NCBI GenBank assembly: GCA_008933995.1
Contig: WARS01000032.1
Span: 62,001 to 126,000 of the forward strand
Origin: Datnioides undecimradiatus
Taxonomy: Eukaryota > Chordata > Actinopteri > Lobotiformes > Datnioididae
DNA: 64,000 nt
Direction: 5' to 3'
The notes beneath the pieces were generated by a model, which saw only the letters and a list, made by a program, of their open reading frames with translations, did no database searches and was not told the origin of the DNA. Made by a program: the position numbers and the translations under genes. Of the stretch, positions 23,360 to 37,559 are shown in pieces. Positions within the stretch are counted from its first letter, which is position 1, and every line of letters starts with the position of its first letter.

Positions 23360-26300
23360 GTATGAGAGAGGACACACAGACGCAGTGGGGAGAGGAGGCA
23401 CACACACACAGTGATCCTGAATGCACGTGGGCTACAGCATGATTCTGGGATAAATAGCTGATGTCAGGGTCTCCTAGCAACGTTATCCCTCAATCCATCT
23501 TTTGGTAACAGTTTGCCAAAAAAACTCTCTCTCTCCATCTTCTCGATCTGTTCCACAGGGATTTACAATAGAGTAACCCAGCTGAAGCTTACGTGGTTAA
23601 CATTCCTCTACAGGCGTAGACAGGAAATGCAAACAGTATCCTTGTCAGGTTACGTCTTGGGTTAAGTCTGCTAAATTTCTAGATAAATGAAGTAAGGTTA
23701 AAGTTAATTTTAAAAACTATCTTTACCCATTAAAACACATTTCATTGTAAATAATTTTTTATCATGTATTGAATATAAAAAGATTTTTGTCTATATTTTA
23801 AAGCCCATAGAACAACAACTGTGATGGTATTATGATATATTTCCAGTGCCCACATGGAAATCGAGGATGTGGATGCGCCTCTTGCTTAACCATAAGTTTC
23901 TCAAACAGATTGCAGCAGGTCCTACAAGCACTTAAACTAAGTTTCAAAGTGAACAACTTTTCATTGGGGAATATAAGGACATATTTCATTCTCTCTCACT
24001 TAAGATGTAAAATAGTTCTGCTGATACATTAAATTTTAATGCTATCAGTATTAAATGGCAGCCAGTAATGAGTCCACCCAAACAAACAAATATTACAATA
24101 CTAACAAGTCCTCTAAAGAAAACCCTGACGGGGCTGCTGCCCATTGCTAATGAACTATTTACATATGTACATTATGTATGCATTACTGGGCCAGCATGCA
24201 CTGCCAGATGCAAGCACTGCCGCCTCAAGCCAAGGCAACAGATGCGATGAGCTCAGCACCTTGCCTTGCTAAAACCTAACTAGAGGGAAGGAGAGCAAGT
24301 CATGCCAGCCCACCAGGTGCAAAGTGGGAGTGGGGAAGGTGGCCATTGTCTCATATCTGGAATGACTGAATTATTAATATACCTTCAGGCAGGAACCTGC
24401 ACAAGTTGTGATGGACAGAGACAGTCTCTTGTTATCCGCCTCTTGGTGGAAGGTAGTGTCAGCAGAGCAGTCCTGACTGACAGTCCTGGCCGTCCTGGCT
24501 CTATTGTGGCCTTCATTAAAGTCTTTGGAACCAACTCCTAATGCCAGGATGGGATTGCTGTCTTATGACAGCTTCCAATACATCTCCTAACGCATTTAAG
24601 GACTGGCAAAACCACTCTCTTGTCCCCTAGTGAAATGGTCTTCCCCTGTTTGGCACTGCAGGATACTACTAGTGTCTAATGGTGTTTTTCCATGTAATCT
24701 GGCTCGATGTAACAGCAGTTTCAGTTAGTTTCTTTGGTTTGACTTATCTACATAGGTTCATTAATCTGTGAAGATGCAGGGTCACAATTTTTTGGCAGTC
24801 ACCAAAAATGTCCAAATAATTACAGTTAAACCAGTCCTGTCAAACTAAAGGACAGCATGTTTAGTCTTTTTTTCACTTTTTAATTAGCTGATGCCAGCAC
24901 AAAACAGGCCAGAATAGTGCCATTTTTCCTTTGTCACAATTAAATGAACCGATCTAAAGGTGTAAAACCTGATTAGAGTTTCTGCAGCTTCACAGAGGCT
25001 GAGCTTCTACCAAGATGTCTCTGGTGTTCCCTACAGGCTCAAACATCCTCCACCTCTACAAGTGGATGAATCTTGCCAATGGTTCCCAAGTCCCCTATAG
25101 TGTCACTACCTTCTACTGTGATAGCACCACAGCTCAGTCCTCTCATTTGCTGGGAGCCAAAATATTACTGAAGGAAGTTGGGGGTGCAGCTTCTACCTTT
25201 TTCCACCTTGCTGGTAAACTGATCCACTGTCAGACTATCCAATCCTTGCACGGGATAAAACCCTAGAGAATCCCAGCAGCCTCAACCTGTGGGTCATCTT
25301 AGAAGTCCTTTAAGTAAATTATCAGTCCTGATGTAAAACACTGCACACAGTTCAGACTGGACGGATGTTTGCATCAAGTATTTAACTATAGCATCTTCAG
25401 TAAATGTATTATATTAATATATTCGTTAAAGCAGATTGTGTTATTCTAAGAGTCAAGAAGGGAGTTCAATTTTACATTGCTGCCAGGTTAATTACTGATT
25501 GTTATGGTTCAAGACTCCAGGCTACAAGTGTAGTAGCATAAACTGTAGAAGAAATACATTGCATAAGTACAAAATAAAGAAAAGTTTCATTTCTCTTTGC
25601 ATATCACTTGTTGCTCTTTGTCCTTCTTTTTGACAGATGTAGACAAGCTTTAATGTTCAATGATTTTAACTGAAATGCCAAAGTATAATAGACTACCTAA
25701 AGCTGATCAGCATCTAACTGGTTTCAATCCATGTCAAGATGAGGTCCACCAGATCTAATGAGGCACATTTTCTCTTTCTGATTGTCACCAACACACATTT
25801 AGCTAACACCTGTTTCCTGTAAGAAAGGACTATGAATAATCTAAAAAAAGCCAAACTGTTTCCAGCAGTTTGAGCACTATGCTTGAATCCTGCGCTCTCT
25901 GTGACTGAACTTATTCAGATTTTACACCCCCATGGTGTTGTTTGTTGATTTGTCTTCATCTGAAGCTGCAACTTAACAGCTGCTTGGATGCTGTGTGGAG
26001 AAGGCTCACTGGCATGGATTACTGGCAGTTCACCCCAGGAACAGCGATGACAGGATCCCAGCACTGGCACACCTAAACACAGCTATTCTAGACAAGACAA
26101 CAATTGTCTGTTTACATTCAAATCTCTGCGTACTTTCAATATGATTAATGATCTACTTTAGAACAAAGTGCGAGTATGTCATGACAATGCAAAATACTTT
26201 TTTTTTTTCATTTGCTAATGCGTCACTCAAAACAAATAACTTGTCCACGCAGTATCCTTTTATAGAAAACAAAAGCAAACATGTCAGAGTGGTGGTTATC

Positions 26301-26961
26301 TACTGTAGGGATAATGAGACCAGACAATCACAGGTGAAGTGGAGCCACTTGTAAGATCAGGTGGGTGTTTTGTGTACTATTCAACAACTGTTGACCATTA
26401 ATTACTTGCATTGTGTGACAGAGAACACTGTGTATTTTCTAGCATTTCTTCTTGATTGAGTGCAGTAATGTGGTTATAAATCATGAATGTTGCTATGCAT
26501 TAATGTTACATGAATTGTGTTCATTTTGATTTAAGCTCTAGCTGTTTCACATCTAGAAACAATTTTGCTAGAAGTTTACACACTGGTGACCAAATCTTCT
26601 GTCTTTTTCAGAGTCATAAGTTACTAACATGACTTATTTTAGAGGGAGGGGTCAACATGCTTTCAGGGTTCACTCTTCAGTGTCCATTTGTCCCAGAGGA
26701 GTGACGTGATTACACTGTCTGTAACATTAAAGTGCTGGACTTACATATAAATGAATGTACATTCCAGCCATGTTCAGGCCGTGCTGATTAACCCCATCAC
26801 CGCCACATAAACATCTGGTGTGATATTCTCACTCTGGTGCACTGGTAGAGATGCATTTCACATCAACCAGATTGGTTCACCAAGGCTGAAGGGTGTAGCT
26901 CCTGCAGGTATGGAGGATGCTAGGAGCATGATGGAGAAGCGTAATCAAAAAAAAAAGAAAA

Positions 26962-26985
26962 TAATATATATATGTGTGTGTGTAT
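26962..26985. repeat. (AT)n(TG)n compound microsatellite
   Basis: A short run of AT repeats followed by TG repeats, read directly. Confidence 0.7.
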
Positions 26986-27537
26986 GTATCTGAAGATTAC
27001 AGGAGATTGTAGAAAAACAAATTTCAGAAAAGAAAGCATAAGTAACAAGTGAACAGTGCACAGTACATCTGATTCCAACTCAGGACACGTATCATTGGTA
27101 AAAGTCACAACCAGAGTTGATTGCTGCTTTTCCATCGAGCTTAGTCGTGGGACAGCTAAGAAACTATTTGGCATTCTGAGGACTGAGGACCTGAACTTTA
27201 GGATCCATCAATAGAGGACACAGAGAAAGAAATGGAGAAGGAATGGGTAAACAGAAACAGTGGGGTAGAGCAAATGGGACGGAAACAGAATAAGAGAGCA
27301 GAGAGAGGGGGGAGGAAGATGGACGAGAGGTAGAGGCAGGAGGAGAGTGGCTGACTTCTTTGTGGCTTCAGGGGTGATGATTGGTTTGTGAGCGGAGACA
27401 CACCAGCAGCCTACAGATAAAGGTCCAAGTGGAGAGTAAACAACTTTAGCTGGCTTGACGTGAAAAGTGCATGGCGTGCAAAACACACACACAAATTTTT
27501 TACCTTACTTTATTTATTTATATATTTCTTTCTTTTT

Positions 27538-27616
27538 AAAGGACCTTGTTTTCAGTACCTTGTTTAAAGGACCTTGTTTTCAGTACCTTGTGTAAAGGAC
27601 CTTGTTTTCAGTTACC
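27538..27616. repeat. 28-bp minisatellite, about 2.8 copies
   Basis: Units start at 27,538, 27,566 and 27,594. Each begins AAAGGACCTTGTTTTCAGT, and the first two differ by one base (TTT versus TGT near the end). The array lies immediately before a LINE-like tail. Confidence 0.9.
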
Positions 27617-27639
27617 ATTTCTTTTTCTACTTTAGCTTA

Positions 27640-27726
27640 TTTGCACTGTATTATTTATAGCTGCTGTAACACCACAATTTCCTGCCAAAGGATTAATAAA
27701 GTACTGTTCTATTCTATTCTATTCTA
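27640..27726 (+). mobile_element. 3' tail of a LINE-like retroelement
   Basis: Contains 'GCTGTAACACCACAATTTCC', then 'GGATTAATAAAGTACTGTTC', and ends in (TCTAT)n. This is the conserved tail of fish non-LTR elements of the L2/CR1/Rex type, which end in short tandem repeats instead of poly(A). Only the tail is recognisable, so the clade is uncertain. Confidence 0.55.
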
Positions 27727-30700
27727 AAACCATATAAGGTGTAAATCTGAATTTGAATTTTCACCATTCATCATTTTCCTAAGCATTTTACTAGCATGTG
27801 GACACAGTGTGAGTTCATGCCTCACAATGTATTTCTGTTTTGTTTTCAGCTTTCCTGTGTTGTTGTGCTTCCATTCAGAACCCCTTGTCCATCAGAGTGA
27901 AGGAAATGAAAAATTATATTAATCAAATCATAAATTATGGATAGGGCTTTAATTAATGTTACATATTTAATAGCATATTTCCACATTGAAAATTATTTTT
28001 AATGACTGTTTATTGGAGATTTACCAGGTGACCAGAAACACAACTCCAAATGCATAATAATGTTGCTTCTTATGTAAGATGTGACGTGTAAACAAGCAAA
28101 TGTTTTGCCATAGCAACTTCAAGGTGATGTTAGAACTTATTCTGCTGCCTACAGAATGCCAATGCCAAAATAAATGAATACAGCCTTAAAATCGAAGATT
28201 GAATAGATAGGAGAGATTGTAATAACATTCAAATGTGAAGACTCCTCAGTCAAACAGCTGCAACTCTACAGCGTTAGCGTGTTTAGGGTGTTATCTAAAT
28301 TATATTTGACATCCCTGAGCAAACCCATCTCTAGACAGTGTTTACATTAATCTGTTGTGTTTCACACAACCACAGTGATGTCCAGTTGCATTGGGTACAA
28401 GATACATGAGTGGCATTTTCAGATGTGACCACTCTTGAGGATGTTTTCAAAAAAGCTGTTAGCATGGGTTTGACAAATGCACTTCTGTATTCCCTGCCTT
28501 ACATGGACAACCTTAAATTGTACACAATATACGCGTACATGGAGTACACACTCTCATGGACACACGTACCCCGTACAGAGTAGAAAAAGAAGAATTACAA
28601 TAAGTCATGTGGGGAATTTTAAGATGCCCACGTTGTGTGAAGTGTCTCCTGTGTGTTTGTGCATTCATGATGACCTTTTACACCAATCCCAGGGGACTGT
28701 TCTTTTTTCATATTTCGAATGGAGGACGAGGCACCAGGTTGTCATATAAAATTAGCATCTAGTGGGAAAACATCCATCCAGGAGAATGTATGAGTGACAG
28801 AGTGAGGAGAGAGTGAGAAGTGTGACATGCATGGCAAATGTGTGTATGCATAAGGATAACGCAATTTCAGTGGTCAGACCTGCACTCGCCTTTAAGGCCT
28901 GACTGATACGACCGTATAACACAATGTTGAGCAGGTTAACAAACTTGTTGCGTGGGGACTTCAGGCTTCAGTTTCAGGAACAATATCTGTAGCGTCAAAT
29001 AAAATATATTCATTTTTAGTACTGTAAGAACTAGTTGTGAGCACAGTGCTGAATAAGATTAGACCAGCTTGAACTTGGCATTATTTACGCTTTTGCCTTT
29101 AAATTACACGTGGACCAGCCCATGATACTAATGTCATGCTAAACCTGACCTGACCCCAGGATGTGGAAATTAGGATCAAACTGCCAATACTACAATTAAT
29201 GGATGATCTATTTCCACCTATGAAGTCAACTAACAACAGTTAGGATGTTAATTTAAAGTTTCTTAATAGCAGTAACAGAAAAATACCATAATAACACATA
29301 AAAACCTCAAAATAGATGCATAAGATGCATGCACAGTAGCTGTCATGAGTTTAGCAGTAAAGGGGAAATAGACCTCTGTGTATGTTACCTCCCACAGATT
29401 GGATGTCGCATGCTACAGCGCATTAAAAATTATGAACAGAAATAAGCTTCCAGCCGTCAGTGGCATGATGGATGGCAGATGGAATGAGGTAATGAGCTAC
29501 ATAATCAACCAATCTTTGCACAAAAGGAATTAAGATAAGAATCTAAATTGTCCTTCAGTTGCAGTGCAAGATGAGGCTGAATTGTTTGTATGAGAGGGAA
29601 GAATTGAATTCCAATCTGTACCACTGCACCATCCCAGGCTGGACAGAAATAGCCTGGGTTGTTTGGTAGGATGCTATAGATTTGTCTCAGCTGCCAGATT
29701 TAAGATAAGTTGAATGATTGAACCAGTTGTGGTTGGGTTGAAGGATGTCCTGTGTTTTTTTCCCTTCAGGACTAACCAGAAATGGCTCTTATGGCATATT
29801 TAGTGTGGGCTGAAATCACAATTTGAAGAATGAGGCTTTGTGGGCTTAGCTTAATTCAAGGCAAGGGTCTAATAAATGTAATGACTTAATGGCTTTACCT
29901 TTCAAAAATAAAGGCTTTCCTAGATTAGTTTGCCCTTCAGTCCTTGAATGAGCCACTGGTCTGCTGGAGTACCCACATTCAAATTCAGCTTCACTCTTTG
30001 TCATTAGTTTAAGAAAATGTTATGACCTCCTGAATGAGATTTTAATTAAAACTTTACAAATAAAGTATGTCGTAGTCATAAGCTGTTCACTGTCAAGTCA
30101 GAACCTGGTGAAGAACTTTCCATCTCACATCGTATCAAAGTCCTTACAGGCAAGTCTCAGCATTCAGTAGCCATGTTGGCAACACTACAGGGCAGTTATT
30201 TTGGGCTAACACGACCAGGGAGTCACATCTTCAATGTTTCTGATAGAAACACCAGTAACTCAGTTAAAAAACTGCCTAAAAGTTAAGGTTTAAAATACTC
30301 GCTTTTCAATAAGTTATAATTGGCTAAACATGCACAAGGTTTCACAACATTAGCTTCTTTTATGGATCAATGCAAAGTTCCTTCCATCGGCTCATCCCTC
30401 CAGAGCACTTGACTGATATCTAAATGATCTAAATATACACAGTGGAGTGGGAGATAATTATTTATTAGAGTACATCTCAATTGTTGTCTCAGTACAATAA
30501 CACAGTTGTCTACATATGTTTCCTGGTTCAGCTGGTATTAAGTAAACAATCTGCTTTAGAGGTGAAGGGGTAGAAGAAGTGTTAAAGAACCGCCAACTCT
30601 GGTGTTACAGACATTTTCTGATCGAAATGCCTTTGAGGCTGGTCATCTCTTTTATGATGTCTCAGGTCTTATGGTGTTTTTCACAAGCAGCATATGTCAG

Positions 30701-32463
30701 TCTACACAGTGCAAGATGTCACTACTTCTTGCGCAGTCTAGACATTAAAAGAAAGTGAGTGGAGTTCAGCCACTTACTTGTTGCTGAAAGACAAAGGGTC
30801 AAGGATTTGTCTTCACACAACTACTTTAGTTAGTATTTAAGTGCAAAACTGAGTGCAAAACCATATATTCTCTTAGGGTCAGACTCTTCAAAGGTGTGCA
30901 CTGCCAACCCCAATATGCAAAAGTTATTGTGTTTGTCTGCTCTTTATGTGTTTATGTATTCTAACGACAGCAAATTCGAGTGTGAGTATTCAGAACAGAT
31001 ATAGATACCTCTGTCCTCAGGTCAGACGCCTCATACAAACTAGTTTGTTTGAGATACACCCTAGCCTTAATTAATATAGAATCATATTAGTAGTATGAGC
31101 ACACTGTCATTTATATAGAGGGCAGAAATGAAATAAAATGCAAGTGCAGCAGACTTTTGCAGTCTCTTTTGCAGTTTGTTTAGTATTTTGTTTGTAAGCT
31201 CAGCACATTTAGGGACAGTCAACACGTACTAAAATCATTCCACTATACTTTTGCATTTTTGAGCTTTGGGAAAGGATTGTTTTTGTATCTTTGAAGACAA
31301 TTTCCATTAAAAGTACATTTCTGGTCTAATGCACATTCGATTTTTCCTTTATGAGTCAAAGGCTTCTGGGAAAAAAAATAAATCCACATCCCCTTAATTA
31401 TATCACGTGACATCATTAGGATCAGTTGATGACTTGCTTTCATCAGCTCACTGTATCGTGAAGAAAAGACTTTCAATAACTCTAAAACTTAGACTGAATG
31501 AATGCCCTGGAATGTTCGACCTATCCACTTACACAACTAATGGGACACTTTCAATCCTCTTATGATGATTATTCTGGTACGTTCATGTAAATAGCTAATT
31601 ATGTACGTCATTATGAGCAAGAATAAGCATCACTAAAAAACGGCATAAAAATGTAATAAAGATTTCTCTCCAAAGCTGGCCTGTCTGAAAATGTACTGTG
31701 GCCAGTTAGTCAGTTTACACTACTCGTAATGTAAAGTCAGCTCATTGTTGATCAGTAGTTCTTCTTCCTTAAGAACAGAGACAGCTAATGATTGCTGTGA
31801 ATGATCACCAGAACAGCAGTGTCTCTGTCCCTCATCAGCTATGTGAAGCTCAAAGCATGACTTTGGCTCATCAGGCCTATTTAAATCAATCATGACTGAT
31901 GAGGTTCCTCACACCATCACTGCCCGCTGAAACCAGCCATGCGGCAAAGAGGAAAGCCTGACAATAGATTGTGCAAAGTCTATTTCCCATTTTGTGTAAT
32001 TAGGTTTTTGCCCTTTTATCTCAACTTTGCTATATAAAGCCAGACTGCCCTCTTAGTCGCTCTCTCAGGATGTGTCTTTACACCCGCATTCACATGTCTA
32101 TGAGTAGTACTTTAAAGCTAGTTTTCTGTATGAAGCATGAACTTGAGTGAACTTGTGAACATGAAGGCGGAACAAGCAGACAGGTGTTAAGATGACAGCA
32201 GCAAGTTTAAAAAAGCGTTATGTTGCAGCGAACATATAGGGCTACGCAGCTGAAATGAACATTTCATGCAAAACATGGATTGACAGAGACATAAAAGATT
32301 ACCCAGTCATGATAAATAAAATTACAGGGAACATTGCACCCCCAACATTAGGCTGCCCAACCCAGACAGATCAATACCTTTAGATTCTTTCTGTCTGCTG
32401 CTCCAAAACACCAGCACCTGATATATTGAGGAATGGTACTTAAGATGAAGGGAGCGCATGGTT

Positions 32464-32594
32464 GATTACACTATTAAAGTGTTGGAAAAGATTTATAAAT
32501 TATACACAGTAGGTTAATCATTAAAGTAATGGTCTCTTGGTGGGTGATTATACTATCAAATGTTTGGAACAGGTATATAGATTACACACAGTGG
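32464..32594. repeat. Diverged tandem duplication, 82-bp period
   Basis: About 49 bp from 32,464 (GATTACACTATTAAAGTGTT...) recurs from 32,546 (GATTATACTATCAAATGTTT...), both ending in a TACACAGTGG-like phrase. The two copies differ by scattered substitutions. Confidence 0.7.
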
Positions 32595-35500
32595 AATATG
32601 TGCTAAAGATTTTGTAAAAGAAAACTTTTTGCCCTGCAATAGTCCTCATTTTTGAGACGGGTGCATATAATATTGCAGGTAGCAACAAAATCAAGTATAT
32701 GAAGCAAATGATGTTAAAATAGATCTTCCATGTGTATTTTGAGTATACTGCATTTTTCATTCTTCAAAAAGATCCTTCAACATGCTTTGATGTACTGACT
32801 TTGATTAATTGTAATGACTGTGGCACTAAATATTCCACATTTGTACTACACATAGCATATTATAATGGATTCAGATAAATGTGCTTTTAAGGTTAATCCC
32901 AGAGCATTAAGGATATCAATTTAAACCTTTCTACTACAATATATGGCATTCAAACACAGGGATTTGTATTTTATAACAGATTGTGCTTTATGTATGAGTA
33001 CTTTTCAACAAAACTTTTATTTGAAATTTAAAAAATGATATCAATGAATTTGGAGCAGTGTGTTCTGTAGTTCTGTAATTTCCTTAATATCAGATCAAAA
33101 TTTTACTTTCTAACATTGTGGAAGAATATTTAGTTTCTTATGCTATTTAATTTCTGTTCTGTTCTTGTTTATTTCAAACCTTTTAAAGGCCCTCTGTGAG
33201 TGAGAGAGGCTATATTACTGTTTCCATCAAGATAAAATTAAGTTAAATGGCAACTTTCATGCTTTGTTTTGTTTTTGGACTATTGACTAATCTCATAATG
33301 CTCTGACTTGAGCTTGTCTTCATCACAATGTCACTTAACAGATCTGTCTTCTCTGACCAAGAGCAATGGACCTGTATTATTGGTGAAACCAACCATGCAC
33401 CCAAGACAGAACAAAGTACATTAGTCAAAATAAAGAAAACATTTCATTCTATCATGTGTTTTCCTCACCGGGTGCAGGAAGTGAGTTGAACCAAATGTTT
33501 CTTTGAAATTCACCACAACCTTATGTGAGCACAGTTGATTATGCCTTCAACTTATTTTTCTGGTTATTCGTGTCTATTATTGAGACTCCATGTACTTTTC
33601 TAAAGATAGTTAATTTGTGTGGCTGGCGATGGATCGACACATTATTTGTTTTGCAAAGGGGGGGCAGCAACTGTAGCATCCACACACGAGTGATCACGAT
33701 CATGAGAGATGATCACATGTACAGAACTCAACCTGGGAAAAATTCACAGTACAGTTTGTATGAAAGCGTACATCCCTATTAGAGACTAATTTTATGGCTA
33801 GCATCTTATATGCCGAGCACAAACTAAACACATGTAAAAGAAGAGACTGCAGATTATGAAAACCTATGACATTCATGTTTTTGTGAAGAATTCATATTCA
33901 TATCTCATCATTGTAATGTTTTTTTCTTAATAAGGAGTAATATCTATAAATGCATGAGCTTAAAAAGGCATTGGTTAGTATCCCAGGGAATAACAGGGTG
34001 TTAGTGTACATCTAAACACACTCAGTTGGGGCTTTGATAATGGGGCTTGATGATTTTGAATGGAACATCATGTTTTCAGTCTTGTCTGTTTTATTAACCC
34101 TTGCCATTTGTCAGCATCTGAAGAGGGGACATTTGTACTATAGAGCACATGTGAGGACATGCCATGCTTTCTTTTGATCTAATATGAAATGCAACACAGC
34201 ATATGTAAATGAATTGAGCATCAGCCACTAACCATTGTTCTGTTGCTGGGTTTTTTTTCCATCTTCTTCTTTCTTCACCTGACAAAAGAGACCAAAATAA
34301 TATATTCACAAAATTTTGAGAAATACTGTGGTGATTATCTGGACACTGGTATGTTTTTACACTTATGAAAACATATGTTTAATAATCCTAAAAAGGTGAT
34401 AACATCAAGATGGTGGTCATATGGCCTGGGGTAGTGATAAATGTCTGCACCTCATCCCATACATATCTGTTTTCTATCATACAGTCTACATGTTCTGTTT
34501 CCATGGCAATGTTTAGATTATTCTATTTATACTATACATGGTACGGGCATGAGGATGCATGTAAACAGAACGGCAAATAAAGACTAAAGTCCTGCCTTGG
34601 TTTGGGAGCTATTTAGCAGAAGGCTGCATGCATGTAAATACATCCATTGACACAACGGCCCCGGGGCTATTGATATGGGCAAATGTGCCCTGAATGAGTG
34701 TTTGTCATTTAGGACAATAAAATGTGTTTTAAGCTGCACACATTAACATTTGTGCTGATAAGGTCAGTTATGAAATAAAACTAATGTTCTGTTTTCACGT
34801 AATGTTCAGTGAGGCATGCACGATCATAGTTCAAAGGGTTTGCATTCTGGATAAGTTGGAGAAGAGATTTGAAGCAGTCAGTGTAGGTAGCTGTTACAGC
34901 ACATGGCTGTAGGTATGTGGATATCAAAGCATTACATTTTAGAATCATACTTATTTATATGTTAGATCTGACCACAAGTGAGAGATTTGGTCCCATTCAG
35001 CTGGGTGACACTTGATGAACATGATGAACCTCCAAATTATCACCTGACTACAAATCCTCTTTATTTAAGGCCCACAACACTCAGCATCACTCCCACCGCT
35101 ATCCAGCAGCAACAAAAAGCTTTGACACCGAACACAAAAAATACAAATGGGCAGAAATGTAGGGAATGCTTTAAATAGTGTGATCTCACGTAAGTTGCAA
35201 ACATTAGCATTACCTGCAAAGCAAAGGAGCATATCATAACATAGCTAACTTCAAGCTGTGGGATTTCAGGTTTTTCACAATATCACATAGGCAGCCAGTG
35301 GGTGTATATTTAAGATCCTTTTATTCTCAATTTCAAAAGAGGTTAGCTCAAAACCATAGGCTTAATTAGCTTTATTTTACTTGGCAAGATCACAGTTGCC
35401 AGCTTGAGAGGGCTGTCTAAATCTGTTTGAAATCAGGGACCCTTTGTTTTAAATATTATCAAGTATTTTCATGGTTATTCTGCTGCTGTCGCTAGGACAG

Positions 35501-36527
35501 AAAGGGTGACTGGCGTAACGTCAATGACCGTGGCTCAGTCAACTGTCAATATTGTTTAAATGCCATAAGAGATGAGTACAATAGCAGCATCAAAATGTGC
35601 TGAACCCATTTTAATTTTTTAATTGGCCTGCACATTTGTACGACGATAATCTGTGCTTGTGCTTAAACATTTCACTTACAGTAAGAAGATAACTTTAATG
35701 TAAAACAATGCACACATATTGATTGGCTGACACATGTGGTGACTTTTTTTTGCTGATATTTTTATGTAGGTATATCTGTGCTCAGTCTGGCTCTTTCATT
35801 TCTGAGACTGAGGCTTTGAATTAGGTATTTAGTTTCTTTATTGATTTCTGCTGCTTTTTAAAATTGATTCCTATGGGAAACATTTGCTTTGTTGACATTT
35901 AGTTCAAGTTCAATTATTTATTGATCATGAATCTTTAGAACAGGAGTGTCTAAGAGAACTATTGAGAAAGAGAGCAAACAAAGAGGACAAACCTTCCCAA
36001 GCCAATCAATAAGTACCAGAAGAAAATAACATAGCCTGTTGGAAAGACAAGCATGCCAAAGATTTGCAATGGTTACCAAGCATACAAAGAAAAAGAAAGA
36101 AAACCTTGGACAGAACAAAAATGTAATGAAACATTTGACCAGCCAGGGATGCCTCACCAAAATATGCTGAACACTTGACAATCAGTTTCTTATGCGTTAA
36201 TATATTAACAAAGAGACTGAAGAGTGAGTTCTACATTATTGTTAGGGTTTCACAAAAGATGTCCTTTGCTGTTTTAAAAGAAACTCCTGTCAGGCCATGT
36301 CAGGTGAGTCACAACCCCCAGGCAGTGAGCATCCAAAATCCTAATCCCCCTGGCGTGAAGAGGTGGGCTTGGAGGAACATGCTGATGTCTGGCCTGAGTT
36401 CATGAAAACAATCACGAATCATACAAAGCACAGACAAGTATAATATAATGTTAACCATTTATTTTTCCACCATATTTTCCACCATATAGGAATATAGGAC
36501 TGCTGCAATGCAGACTGACTGAAGTTA

Positions 36528-37040
36528 TAGGGAAACTTTGGTATTTTTTAACCTGGAAGCTATTTCCCTATGTTTTGATGTCCAAATAACTGGGGACAAC
36601 AATTGGTGAAATTGGTCCAGTATTGAGCAAGCTGGCCAGGAAACAAGTAACAACATACAATATAGGGCAATCGCACCCTGTCAGTCTTGCTCACAAACAG
36701 TGCTTGCTTTTGCTTTTAGTCCTAAAACCTTTTCTGTGTACTGATGCCAGGTAAACAATATAACTTTCACTAATAACTTTAACTACACCCTGTCTGCAGC
36801 TGCTATCTCAATTTGTGAACAGCCTTTCCTTAGGAAGTTGTGCTTTGGTTTAGCATTTCTTCTCCTCTATGGCTGACAGTAGTCATCCTAGTTGAAACAG
36901 GCACCGCAGACAGTGTGTGGACAGGAGTGTTAGCATCAATTTGTAGCACAGAAATCCTCAACAAAGATGTAAATTATCCAGCAACGGCTGCCTATGAAAG
37001 CTAAAGCAGTTCTCAGTTGTGTGAATGTGTGAAAACCATT
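36528..37040 (+). repeat. Teleost dispersed repeat
   Basis: Phrases such as 'GGGAAACTTTGGTATTTTTT', 'CCTATGTTTTGATGTCCAAA' and 'GAAATTGGTCCAGTATTGAG' recur in this order in many fish genomes. The start is fairly clear; the right edge is approximate. Non-coding; formal family name unknown to me. Confidence 0.5.
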
Positions 37041-37559
37041 GTTTTGATCTTTTAGAACTCACTGAGCCCAGATTGCTAAGAAACACTCTGGTGTAATGAA
37101 AACATCCACATGTTAGATGCAAAAGTATCAAGTATAAAGTGTCAAGTATATTCCCGATTTCAACAATTGTTAAGAAGCAACTAAGGGAGACAGTTGAAAG
37201 TAATGTTGGTGGTAATGCTAATTCTTGAGCAAAGAGAAGTCAGGTTTTCATGTTCCAGGAAAACAAACAATGATATTCTTGCTGAACAGAGGGTTTTTCC
37301 AAACTGCTGGATAGTCCAAGTAGGTGCATTTGAGTTAATTGCAATCTGTACATGTTCTGCTCTAGAACAACAACAAAACTCCCACTTTTGCCGTGATGTG
37401 AGAAAAATGTTCATTTTATAATTCTATTATTGTGGTAAACTGTTTGCTGTCATACACACTTAAGCACTTCACACCTTATTTTTGGTGTAAGCCCTATTAT
37501 AATTATATATTTTCCCTAATGTGTCAGATCCGTAACCAGGGCAGTTAAACAAGCACCTT

